NCBI GenBank assembly: GCA_019237515.1
Contig: JAFAGX010000184.1
Span: 1 to 5,698 of the forward strand
Direction of reading: 5' to 3'
Origin: Acidobacteriaceae bacterium
Lineage (GTDB): Bacteria; Acidobacteriota; Terriglobia; Terriglobales; SbA1
DNA length: 5,698 nucleotides
Translations under genes and position numbers: made by a program
Notes under the pieces: model-generated
Told to the model about the DNA's origin: nothing
Databases searched by the model: none
What the model saw: the letters and a program-made list of their open reading frames with translations, nothing else
In this document: positions 1-5,275 of the stretch, in pieces
Layout of the letters: each line of letters begins with the position of its first letter
Position numbering within the stretch: position 1 is the first letter of the stretch

Positions 1-31
1 CTGCATGGAGTTCAAGTCTGCGCGTCGATCT

Positions 32-60
32 TTGACCGGTGCGCGTGCGGCTGCTAAGAT
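32..60 (+). promoter_or_regulatory. Candidate sigma70-type promoter for the hydratase-lyase genes
   Basis: A -35 box TTGACC (32-37, 5 of 6 consensus positions) is followed after exactly 17 nt by a -10 box TAAGAT (55-60, 4 of 6, with the important first, second and last positions kept). Transcription would start near position 67 and leave a leader of about 68 nt before the ATG at 135. The placement argues against the in-frame GTG at 39 as a start, because that codon lies inside the promoter spacer. This is a prediction from box match and spacing only. Confidence 0.5.
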
Positions 61-134
61 TCGCATTTTTTAAGGATGCGGATGCACCGCGGGCCTCAAT
101 TTTTTATCAAACTGAGCTGATCGGGCGAATTCGA

Positions 135-989
135 ATGACGATGGATATCGAGTCGTTGCGACAATGGGTTGGAAAGACCGAATCGCGAACCGATCAGGTC
201 ACTGCGGCGCCGATGATGGGGCTCTCCGCAACACTGGATCGTGACGACGCGGCTCCACAGCCCGGTGATGCCCTGCCACCTCTCTGGCATTGGTTGTACT
301 TCCTTCCGATTGCTCGACAAGCAGAATTGTCTGAAGACGGACATGCGTCGCGTGGCGGTTTTCTTCCTCCCGTCCCTCTGCCGCGGCGGATGTGGGCCGG
401 CAGCCGCTTCCAGTTTCATCGCCCCTTGCGAGTTGGAGACACTGTTTGCCGCAGCTCGGCGATTACGGATGTGAGTTTGAAAGATGGCCGGACTGGTCCG
501 CTCGTGTTTGTCACCGCGCAGCATAAAATCAGCGACGCGCATGGAATCGCAATCGAAGAAGAGCAGAATTTGGTTTATCGTGAAAAGCCCAAAGCCGACA
601 GCCCCCTGCCGCCGCCCAAGCTCGCACCTGGAGGTTCGGACTGGCAGCGGACGATTTACCCAGATCCGGTGCTGCTATTTCGATATTCAGCCCTGACCTT
701 CAATGGACATCGAATTCATTATGATCGTCCCTATGCCACGGAAGTAGAGGGATATCCTGGACTCATCGTCCACGGACCACTGTTAGCCACGCTGCTGCTG
801 GATCTTGTTCGGCGAAATCTCCCCGATGCTTCTGTAAGCGGATTCTTCTTCCGAGCCGTGCGTCCTCTGTTCGACACAGGGTCATTTTCTGTATGTGGAC
901 GCGTTGAAGCAGATCAAAGACATGTTGAGCTTTGGGCTCAAAGTGAAGAAGGCTGGCTAGCTATGGAGGCCACGGCAGCGCTGCGGTAG
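135..989 (+). CDS. HTD2/MaoC-like double-hotdog enoyl-CoA hydratase (FAS1-like dehydratase family)
   Basis: The 284-residue protein matches the HTD2/FAS1-like dehydratase family, whose members include itaconyl-CoA hydratase and mesaconyl-C4-CoA hydratase; it should be cytosolic and add water to an enoyl-CoA. The N-terminal hotdog (about residues 5-150) carries the family block GGFLPPVPLPRRMWAG (74-89), then a PLRVGD turn (97-102) and the strand GPLVFVTAQH (121-130). The C-terminal hotdog has the catalytic-helix block from F182 to A201, with NGHRIHYD at 190-197. H195 followed by five residues and A201 fits the end of the R-hydratase motif, but the usual Asp of that motif is not where MaoC enzymes have it, as in other HTD2-like proteins. 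A conserved EGYPGLIVHGP segment (205-215) follows. I chose the ATG at 135 (141 is an alternative) because an in-frame GTG at 39 adds 32 atypical residues and overlaps a promoter-like element. No strong Shine-Dalgarno is visible. It lies 37 nt before a CitE-like lyase, pointing to C4-C5 dicarboxyl-CoA metabolism. The family is well supported; the substrate is inferred. Confidence 0.85.
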   Translation: MTMDIESLRQWVGKTESRTDQVTAAPMMGLSATLDRDDAAPQPGDALPPLWHWLYFLPIARQAELSEDGHASRGGFLPPVPLPRRMWAGSRFQFHRPLRVGDTVCRSSAITDVSLKDGRTGPLVFVTAQHKISDAHGIAIEEEQNLVYREKPKADSPLPPPKLAPGGSDWQRTIYPDPVLLFRYSALTFNGHRIHYDRPYATEVEGYPGLIVHGPLLATLLLDLVRRNLPDASVSGFFFRAVRPLFDTGSFSVCGRVEADQRHVELWAQSEEGWLAMEATAALR

Positions 990-1026
990 TATCGACGGGC
1001 CGAGTGCATGCTTGGTCGAGCCGAAT

Positions 1027-1875
1027 ATGAATAGAGTCCAGCGCTCATATCTTTTCGTTCCCGGGAATCGTCCTGACCGCTTCGCGAAGGCTTTTGCGGC
1101 AGGCGCCGATGCAGTCATCGTTGATCTCGAGGATGCCGTGCCGCGGTCACAGAAAAACGAAGCCCGGCAGGCGGCGGCGGATTGGCTTGCACAGGACAAG
1201 CCAACTTTCGTCCGTATTAACGACGTCACGACGGAATGGTTTCGCGGTGATCTGGACATCTGCTCGCTCCCGGCAGTTTCCGGCGTCCTGCTACCCAAGG
1301 CGGAACGAGTTGAGAACCTGGCGTTTATTGAGAGAAAACTCAACCCCACGGCGCACATCCTCCCATTGATTGAAACTGCCAAAGGATTCTCGAACGCGAG
1401 GGAATTGGCGCGAATGCCGCGCGTGCAGCGGCTGATTTTCGGGGAGATCGACTTTCAAATTGATCTCGGGATCAAAGGCGCGGGAGAAGAACTCTTATAT
1501 TTCCAGTCAGAACTGGTCCTGATCTCCAGGATTGCAGGCATTCAGGCGCCGGTGGCAGGAATCAATGCTGCCATCGATGACGCGGAGAGTCTGCGCGCGG
1601 ACACGCTGCGAGCGCGCCGCCTGGGTTTCGGCGCAAAGCTGTTGATTCATCCCAAGCAAGTTGCAATCGTGCACGAATGTTTCCGGCCCAGCGCGGAAGA
1701 AATTGCTTGGGCAAAACGAGTGCTGGACGCCGCATCGACATCTCAGGGCGCGGCGGTATCCATGAATGGTCAACTGGTGGATCGGCCTATCGTCGCGCAA
1801 GCCGAGTCCATCTTGTTGGAAGCCGATCAAAGATCGGGCGGCACGGAATCTATGAATCCGAAAATGAGCATCTAA
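1027..1875 (+). CDS. CitE-like CoA-ester lyase (HpcH/HpaI aldolase superfamily), possible citramalyl-CoA or malyl-CoA lyase
   Basis: The 282-residue protein is a TIM-barrel lyase of the CitE/CLYBL/Mcl type, which cleaves or condenses beta-hydroxyacyl-CoA esters with a divalent metal. The order of motifs is complete: YLFVPGNRPDRF (8-19), the ADAVIVDLEDAVP strand (27-39), substrate-binding Arg in FVRIND (R63), LLPKAE (88-93), the metal-ligand Glu in PLIETAKGF (E116), and the FGEIDFQIDLG block (138-148) whose D142 is the likely second metal ligand. The LLIHPKQV block (205-212) and a C-terminal helical lid follow. The length fits stand-alone CitE homologues of about 270-320 residues. No citrate lyase alpha, gamma or accessory genes are adjacent, so true citrate lyase beta subunit is unlikely. 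The start is the ATG at 1027; a TTG at 1012 would add only five residues. No clear Shine-Dalgarno is seen. It follows the hydratase by 37 nt and is probably co-transcribed with it, which favours (S)-citramalyl-CoA or beta-methylmalyl-CoA as substrate. The exact ester is inference. Confidence 0.88.
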   Translation: MNRVQRSYLFVPGNRPDRFAKAFAAGADAVIVDLEDAVPRSQKNEARQAAADWLAQDKPTFVRINDVTTEWFRGDLDICSLPAVSGVLLPKAERVENLAFIERKLNPTAHILPLIETAKGFSNARELARMPRVQRLIFGEIDFQIDLGIKGAGEELLYFQSELVLISRIAGIQAPVAGINAAIDDAESLRADTLRARRLGFGAKLLIHPKQVAIVHECFRPSAEEIAWAKRVLDAASTSQGAAVSMNGQLVDRPIVAQAESILLEADQRSGGTESMNPKMSI

Positions 1876-1881
1876 GGCCGA

Positions 1882-1898
1882 GGGCAAGGAACTTGCCT
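1882..1898 (+). other. Intergenic hairpin without U-tract, after the lyase gene
   Basis: GGCAAG (1883-1888) and CTTGCC (1892-1897) form a perfect 6-bp stem with a GAA loop, extended by a G-U pair (1882/1898), starting seven bases after the lyase stop codon. The bases that follow are not T-rich, so it is not a standard intrinsic terminator. It could protect the 3' end of the upstream message or be chance. Confidence 0.3.
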
Positions 1899-1951
1899 GC
1901 CATTCCGCACACGTGCGACACAGGGATGCAACCATAGCCGACATAAAGCAG

Positions 1952-3058
1952 ATGGAACCAAGGGGTGGGGAAACGTCCGACGCCGACAAACCGGCTGCGC
2001 CTCTAGAACGCGCCTCAATTCCGCAAGCAATACGCCGCGATTCAGCTGCAAACATTGTTCTGGCGCTCATTGCCATTGCCGCAGCTTTGCATTTTGCACA
2101 GCTGGTGTGGGTGGTGATTTGTGTCTCGATTCTGCTGGCGTTCATTCTTGAGCCTGTCGTCGTCTTAATTGAGAAACTTCGACTTCCGCGCGGCTGGGCT
2201 GCCCTCGTTGCGCTGCTCGCATTATTCGCGGTCCTCTACGGAATATCTGCGGTCTTCTACAAGCGGGCAGTGGAATTCTCGCAGGAGTTGCCAACCTACG
2301 CGGCGGAAATTCGGCAGTACGTTGAAAAATTCCGCGAGAAAACGGAAAACATCACCGCTCCGGCGCGCGCAGCCGTTCCCAAAGGGAAAGGGAATCAAAC
2401 CATTCAGGTGGTGCAGCAACCCAGCATCTGGAACGAAATCAGTTCCAGCCTTGGTACGGCGACCGACGTAGCATTGGCTGCCTCATTTGTTCCTTTTCTG
2501 GCCTATTTCATGCTGAGTTGGAAGGACCACACGCGGCGCGCAACCGTGCTGCTGTTTCCGCTCGAATCCCGACACACCGCCTACGCCACTTTAGGCACAA
2601 TCACCGAGATGATTCGCGGATTCATTCTCGGGAATCTGATGGTGGGCCTATTTATCAGCGCGGCGAGCACTGCTGCATTCGGATTCTTGGGTGTACCGTA
2701 CTTTTATTTCGTCGGCTTCATCAGCGGATACCTTAGCCTGGTGCCTTATTTAGGGGTCATGTTAGCGGTCTTGCCGCCGGTGATGTCCGGATTAGGCAAG
2801 TTGCACGGAACTGGATTCCTCTTCGTTCTTCTGACCGTGCTGGGTTTGCATCTGTTCTCGCTGAACATTCTCTATCCCAAGTTCCTGGGCAGGCGTCTGC
2901 AATTGAATCCCCTGGCGGTGACCTTATCGCTTTTGTTCTGGGGCTGGATATGGGGAGCGATGGGCCTGATCCTGGCGATCCCGATGACAGCCGCCATGAA
3001 GATCGTCTTCGATCACGTGGACCAAATGCAGGCATTCGGTGCGTGGTTAGGTGAATGA
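1952..3058 (+). CDS. AI-2E family (PerM/YdiK/TqsA-type) polytopic membrane protein
   Basis: The 368-residue protein belongs to the AI-2E transporter family (formerly UPF0118), inner-membrane proteins of about 350 residues. A charged N-terminus (1-32) is followed by hydrophobic segments at about 33-50, 52-75 and 82-103. A soluble, charged region with coiled-coil-like character comes next (about 104-165), then hydrophobic segments at 170-190, 224-245, 247-275, 286-306 and 321-346. Family landmarks are SLVPYLGVMLAVLPPV (262-277), ILYPKFLGRRLQLNPL (306-321) and the glycine-rich end GWIWGAMGLILAIPMTA (331-347). The family name comes from the E. coli TqsA work on autoinducer-2; other members have been linked to ion antiport, so quorum-signal export should not be assumed here. 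I chose ATG 1952; an in-frame GTG at 1913 would add 13 polar residues, and neither start has a good Shine-Dalgarno site. It starts 76 nt after the lyase and may share its transcript, but no functional link to the lyase is evident. Confidence 0.9.
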   Translation: MEPRGGETSDADKPAAPLERASIPQAIRRDSAANIVLALIAIAAALHFAQLVWVVICVSILLAFILEPVVVLIEKLRLPRGWAALVALLALFAVLYGISAVFYKRAVEFSQELPTYAAEIRQYVEKFREKTENITAPARAAVPKGKGNQTIQVVQQPSIWNEISSSLGTATDVALAASFVPFLAYFMLSWKDHTRRATVLLFPLESRHTAYATLGTITEMIRGFILGNLMVGLFISAASTAAFGFLGVPYFYFVGFISGYLSLVPYLGVMLAVLPPVMSGLGKLHGTGFLFVLLTVLGLHLFSLNILYPKFLGRRLQLNPLAVTLSLLFWGWIWGAMGLILAIPMTAAMKIVFDHVDQMQAFGAWLGE

Positions 3059-3125
3059 AGGTCGAATTGAATGCTGCAAAGTCGATTCCGCAGCAAGCTA
3101 CGAACGCGATACACGAGTGGTTCGT

Positions 3126-3155
3126 TTGACGCTCTTCCGCAGTGCACGATAAACT
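3126..3155 (+). promoter_or_regulatory. Candidate sigma70-type promoter of rplU-rpmA
   Basis: TTGACG (3126-3131, 5 of 6 to the -35 consensus) and TAAACT (3150-3155, 4 of 6 to the -10) are separated by 18 nt. Initiation near 3162 would give a leader of about 139 nt before the rplU ATG at 3301. It is the best promoter-like pair I found in the 242-nt gap between the AI-2E gene and rplU, and such a leader is plausible for a ribosomal protein operon. It is a prediction only. Confidence 0.5.
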
Positions 3156-3176
3156 ACTTGGGTCTGCCTGTACTTA

Positions 3177-3274
3177 CGGCTCCGTTCTGGAGCCGGGCCG
3201 CCATCGTTGCCGAGAGCGTCGACGCGGAACAGCACGCAGCAAAATGAGCAGTTTTCCCGGCGCAGATTGGCGGC
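3177..3274 (+). promoter_or_regulatory. Structured 5' leader of rplU (possible ribosomal-protein leader)
   Basis: Between the promoter candidate and rplU there is a 7-bp hairpin CGGCTCC/GGAGCCG (3177-3183 with 3189-3195, loop GTTCT). A second, long-range 7-bp pairing GCCGCCA/TGGCGGC (3197-3203 with 3268-3274) begins two bases later and encloses the 10-bp palindrome GCGTCGACGC (3216-3225). The Shine-Dalgarno site lies just outside the long-range stem. Ribosomal protein operons often carry leaders bound by their own product, and an L21 leader is known in Firmicutes. I cannot show homology to it, and short complementary stretches arise easily in GC-rich DNA. Confidence 0.3.
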
Positions 3275-3288
3275 GGGTTTCTTTTGAC

Positions 3289-3293
3289 GGAGG
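3289..3293 (+). promoter_or_regulatory. Strong Shine-Dalgarno site fixing the rplU start
   Basis: GGAGG lies seven bases before the ATG at 3301 and is the clearest ribosome-binding site in the window. It decides the L21 start against an in-frame GTG at 3142, whose 53-residue extension would have no family match and would read through the promoter candidate. Confidence 0.85.
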
Positions 3294-3300
3294 CACAAGT

Positions 3301-3783
3301 ATGTACGCGGTCATCCGCTCTGGCGGCAAACAGTACCGGGTCGCTCCTGGCGATGTGATTCGTATTGAAAGCCAGGGCAATGGTACGCAGGGGCGAGTGG
3401 AATTTGGCGACATTCTCGCGGTGTCTGCGACCGACGGCCAGATCGAAAAGGCCAAGCCCGATACTCACGTGATCGGTGAAGTTGTAGAGCAGGGGCGCGG
3501 GGACAAAATTCTGGTCTTCCACTACAAGCGGAAGAAGCAGTACAAAAAACTACGCGGACATCGCCAGCCATTCACTGCAGTTCGCATTACCGAGATCGGC
3601 TTCGATGGGCAAAGCTTTAAGGCTCCCGAACTGCCGAAGAAAGAAGCAAAGCCGAAGAAGACCGTGTCCGCCGAGACCGACGAGCCGAAAGAGGTAAAGG
3701 CGCAAGCAAAAGGTGCGACGAAAAGAGCTTCTGGAAAGAAACCGACGGCGAAGAAAGCTGCTGGCAAGAAGAAAAAATCTTAA
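3301..3783 (+). CDS. rplU: 50S ribosomal protein L21 with a lysine-rich C-terminal tail
   Basis: L21 is a 23S rRNA-binding protein of the large subunit. The first 103 or so of 160 residues are the conserved domain: MYAVIRSGGKQYRV (1-14), GDVIRIE (17-23), FGDILAV (35-41), HVIGEVVEQGRGDKI (56-70), and the signature region VFHYKRKKQYKKLRGHRQPFT (72-92) with the near-invariant GHRQ at 86-89. The domain alone is the normal length of bacterial L21. Residues from about 108 to 160 form an added low-complexity tail rich in Lys, Ala, Pro and Thr; 17 of the last 50 residues are lysine, ending in KKAAGKKKKS. Such tails are probably disordered and bind RNA, and they occur on L21 in several phyla, so this is not a frameshift or fusion with a known domain. 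The start is fixed by GGAGG at 3289-3293. The gene leads the conserved rplU-rpmA pair, with 29 nt to rpmA. Confidence 0.97.
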   Translation: MYAVIRSGGKQYRVAPGDVIRIESQGNGTQGRVEFGDILAVSATDGQIEKAKPDTHVIGEVVEQGRGDKILVFHYKRKKQYKKLRGHRQPFTAVRITEIGFDGQSFKAPELPKKEAKPKKTVSAETDEPKEVKAQAKGATKRASGKKPTAKKAAGKKKKS

Positions 3784-3812
3784 CTCAAGATTTCGATATT
3801 GGACACTGACCT

Positions 3813-4076
3813 ATGGCGCATAAAAAAGGACAAGGCACATCAAGAAACGGCCGCGACTCTAATTCGCAGCGGCTCGGATTTAAAGCTTTCGGCGGGCAAT
3901 TGGTTCCCGGTGGCACCATTATCGTTCGCCAGCGCGGAACTCGCGTGAAACCAGGCCTGAATGTTGGGCGGGGCAAGGATGACACGCTGTTTGCAAAAAT
4001 TACCGGCCGGATTAAGTTCATGGATCGCGGCTCCATGGGTAAGTTCGTGATGATCGAGCCCGTCGAAGCAAAGTAA
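3813..4076 (+). CDS. rpmA: 50S ribosomal protein L27
   Basis: L27 sits near the peptidyl-transferase centre, and its N-terminal tail reaches towards the tRNA acceptor ends. The 87-residue protein is full length: [16 protein letters not shown] (1-16), [14 protein letters not shown] (21-34), the family signature [15 protein letters not shown] (34-48), [12 protein letters not shown] (50-61) and a short C-terminal strand. The mature-type N-terminus follows the initiator Met directly (AHKKG), so there is no Firmicute-style N-terminal extension removed by the Prp protease. The start is unambiguous from homology although no good Shine-Dalgarno site precedes it; with only 29 nt after rplU, translation probably profits from the upstream gene. 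An intrinsic terminator follows 31 nt after the stop codon. Confidence 0.98.
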   Translation: MAHKKGQGTSRNGRDSNSQRLGFKAFGGQLVPGGTIIVRQRGTRVKPGLNVGRGKDDTLFAKITGRIKFMDRGSMGKFVMIEPVEAK

Positions 4077-4107
4077 CGCGAGGTTCGTCGGATCGCGAGA
4101 TTACAGC

Positions 4108-4137
4108 GCCTCGCCTTCGGGCGAGGCTTCTTATTTT
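4108..4137 (+). terminator. Intrinsic (Rho-independent) terminator with UUCG tetraloop, after rpmA
   Basis: A perfect 8-bp GC-rich stem GCCTCGCC/GGCGAGGC (4108-4115 with 4120-4127) closes on a TTCG loop with a C-G closing pair, the exceptionally stable cUUCGg tetraloop. It is followed at once by the T-rich stretch TTCTTATTTT (4128-4137). It should end the rplU-rpmA transcript, or let only part of the polymerases through to obg. The T-tract is broken by C and A, so partial read-through is likely. Confidence 0.85.
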
Positions 4138-4139
4138 CT

Positions 4140-4155
4140 GCGGGGGCTGGCCCGC
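4140..4155 (+). other. Small GC hairpin in the obg leader
   Basis: GCGGG (4140-4144) can pair with CCCGC (4151-4155) around a six-base loop, ending 14 bases before the obg start codon. It occupies the place where a Shine-Dalgarno sequence would be expected to begin, and none is recognisable there. It may affect obg translation, or may just reflect GC-rich spacer sequence. Confidence 0.25.
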
Positions 4156-4169
4156 TCGCCCTATCCACC

Positions 4170-5240
4170 ATGTTCATCGATGAGGCCACAATCCGAGTGA
4201 AAGCCGGCGATGGCGGCAACGGCTGCGTTGCCTTTCGCCGCGAAAAGTTTGTTCCGCGTGGCGGACCCTCCGGCGGCGATGGCGGCAAAGGGGGCGACGT
4301 CATCATGGAATCCAGTGAGCGCCACAACACGCTGGTTCACTTTCGTTTCAATCCTGAGTACAAGGCGCAGCGCGGGCGTCATGGTGAGGGTTCCAATCGA
4401 ACGGGGCGCGAAGGGGAGAGCGTAGTTCTGAAGGTTCCGGTGGGAACCTCGGTCTATGACGCAGACAGCGGCGAAAAAGTCCACGACTTTTCGCATGCTG
4501 ACCAGCGCATCATCATCGCTCGCGGAGGGCGCGGTGGTCGCGGGAATGCCCAATTTGCAACCTCCACTCACCAGGCACCGCGCGAGCACGAAGATGGTCG
4601 CCCCGGGGAAGAGCGGACTCTGCGGCTTGAGCTGAAGTTGCTCGCCGACGTTGGGCTGGTTGGATATCCGAACGTCGGAAAATCGACGTTGATTTCTCGC
4701 ATTTCTGCCGCTCGTCCCAAAATCGCGGATTATCCATTTACGACTCTACAGCCCAACTTAGGCGTCGTTGTGGTCGGACAGCCTCCGGAAGAGCAAAGTT
4801 TTGTGGTTGCAGATATCCCTGGCCTGATCGAGGGAGCGCATGAAGGCGCGGGTCTTGGCACGCAATTTCTTCGGCATATCGAACGTACCCGCTTGCTTGT
4901 TCATCTTGTCGACGTCTCTGACGCGAGCGGCCGCCCTGATCCGGTCAAAGATGTCGAAGTGATTATGGGAGAACTGACGAGTTTCGGGGCGGGCCTGGAA
5001 AACAAGCCGATGATCATGGTTGCTTCGAAAATTGACGTTGCGAACCCAGACAAGCTCGCGAAACTGAAGCGCTACTGCAAAAAGGAAGATGTCAAGCTGT
5101 TTGGGATCTCCGCGGTCACGGGCAAAGGTATCGACGAGCTGAAATACGCGATAGCAGAAGGCTTGCGACAGATCCAAGCCCCGGAAAAGAGCCCGGGAGA
5201 ACAGCTCACCGGAGCAAGTGATCTAAATCACAGACCGTAG
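4170..5240 (+). CDS. obg: Obg/CgtA GTPase, late 50S ribosomal subunit assembly
   Basis: Obg is an essential cytosolic GTPase that binds the 50S precursor and links ribosome maturation to (p)ppGpp and growth. The 356-residue protein has the glycine-rich Obg fold at 1-158 ([16 protein letters not shown] at 11-26, [14 protein letters not shown] at 30-43, [20 protein letters not shown] at 119-138). The G domain follows: G1 GYPNVGKST (165-173, K171), G2 [14 protein letters not shown] (187-200), G3 DIPG (215-218) continuing into [10 protein letters not shown] (221-230), G4 ASKID (285-289) and G5 ISAVTGKG (313-320). The G4 element has Ser286 where NKxD GTPases have Asn, a variation discussed below. 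There is no C-terminal OCT domain, only a short polar tail after about 335. The start is the only in-frame one upstream of the conserved MFIDEA N-terminus; no Shine-Dalgarno is evident. The rplU-rpmA-obg order is the classic one, but a terminator lies between rpmA and obg. Confidence 0.97.
   Translation: MFIDEATIRVKAGDGGNGCVAFRREKFVPRGGPSGGDGGKGGDVIMESSERHNTLVHFRFNPEYKAQRGRHGEGSNRTGREGESVVLKVPVGTSVYDADSGEKVHDFSHADQRIIIARGGRGGRGNAQFATSTHQAPREHEDGRPGEERTLRLELKLLADVGLVGYPNVGKSTLISRISAARPKIADYPFTTLQPNLGVVVVGQPPEEQSFVVADIPGLIEGAHEGAGLGTQFLRHIERTRLLVHLVDVSDASGRPDPVKDVEVIMGELTSFGAGLENKPMIMVASKIDVANPDKLAKLKRYCKKEDVKLFGISAVTGKGIDELKYAIAEGLRQIQAPEKSPGEQLTGASDLNHRP
5217..5232. promoter_or_regulatory. 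Candidate CRP/FNR-family operator upstream of the corrinoid protein gene
   Basis: AGTGA-TCTAAA-TCACA matches the CRP consensus TGTGA-N6-TCACA at 9 of 10 positions, with exact 16-bp spacing. It contains a perfect inverted repeat GTGAT-CTAA-ATCAC (5218-5231), also the geometry of FNR/DNR-type sites. It overlaps the last codons of obg and is centred about 51 bases before the corrinoid gene's ATG. A weak -10-like TCAAAT lies at 5255-5260; a start near 5267 would put the operator centre near -42, the class II activator position. Which regulator binds, if any, cannot be told from this window. Confidence 0.4.
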
Positions 5241-5275
5241 TGCGCCGCCCAGAGTCAAATCCCTCCTGAGGCCCT

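Noticed and set aside
1..73. Possible C-terminal end of an upstream gene (plus-strand frames stopping at 55-57 or 71-73)
   Set aside because: The visible 18-23 codons match nothing recognisable, and the stretch also holds the promoter candidate, so no partial gene can be supported.
1027..1875. Calling the lyase citE of a citrate lyase complex
   Set aside because: No citD, citF, citC, citX or citG neighbours are present, and the adjacent HTD2-like hydratase fits a citramalyl/malyl-CoA-type lyase better.
1507..2145. Open frame of 212 codons on the minus strand
   Set aside because: It lies antisense to the well-supported lyase and AI-2E genes, matches no family I recognise, and has the Cys/Arg/Ser-rich composition typical of a shadow frame in GC-rich DNA. 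The minus-strand frames at 96-542, 957-1382, 3785-4330, 4161-4589 and 4758-5177 were rejected on the same grounds.
1952..3058. Reading the AI-2E family gene as evidence of a quorum-sensing system
   Set aside because: The family name is historical and its members have several proposed roles; no luxS, lsr or other autoinducer gene is in the window.
3072..3095. TGCTGC/GCAGCA inverted repeat after the AI-2E gene as a terminator
   Set aside because: The stem is only 6 bp with a 12-base loop and no T-tract follows it.
3142..3300. In-frame 53-residue N-terminal extension of L21 from GTG 3142
   Set aside because: The conserved L21 N-terminus begins exactly at ATG 3301 behind a GGAGG site, and the extension would run through the promoter candidate and leader hairpins.
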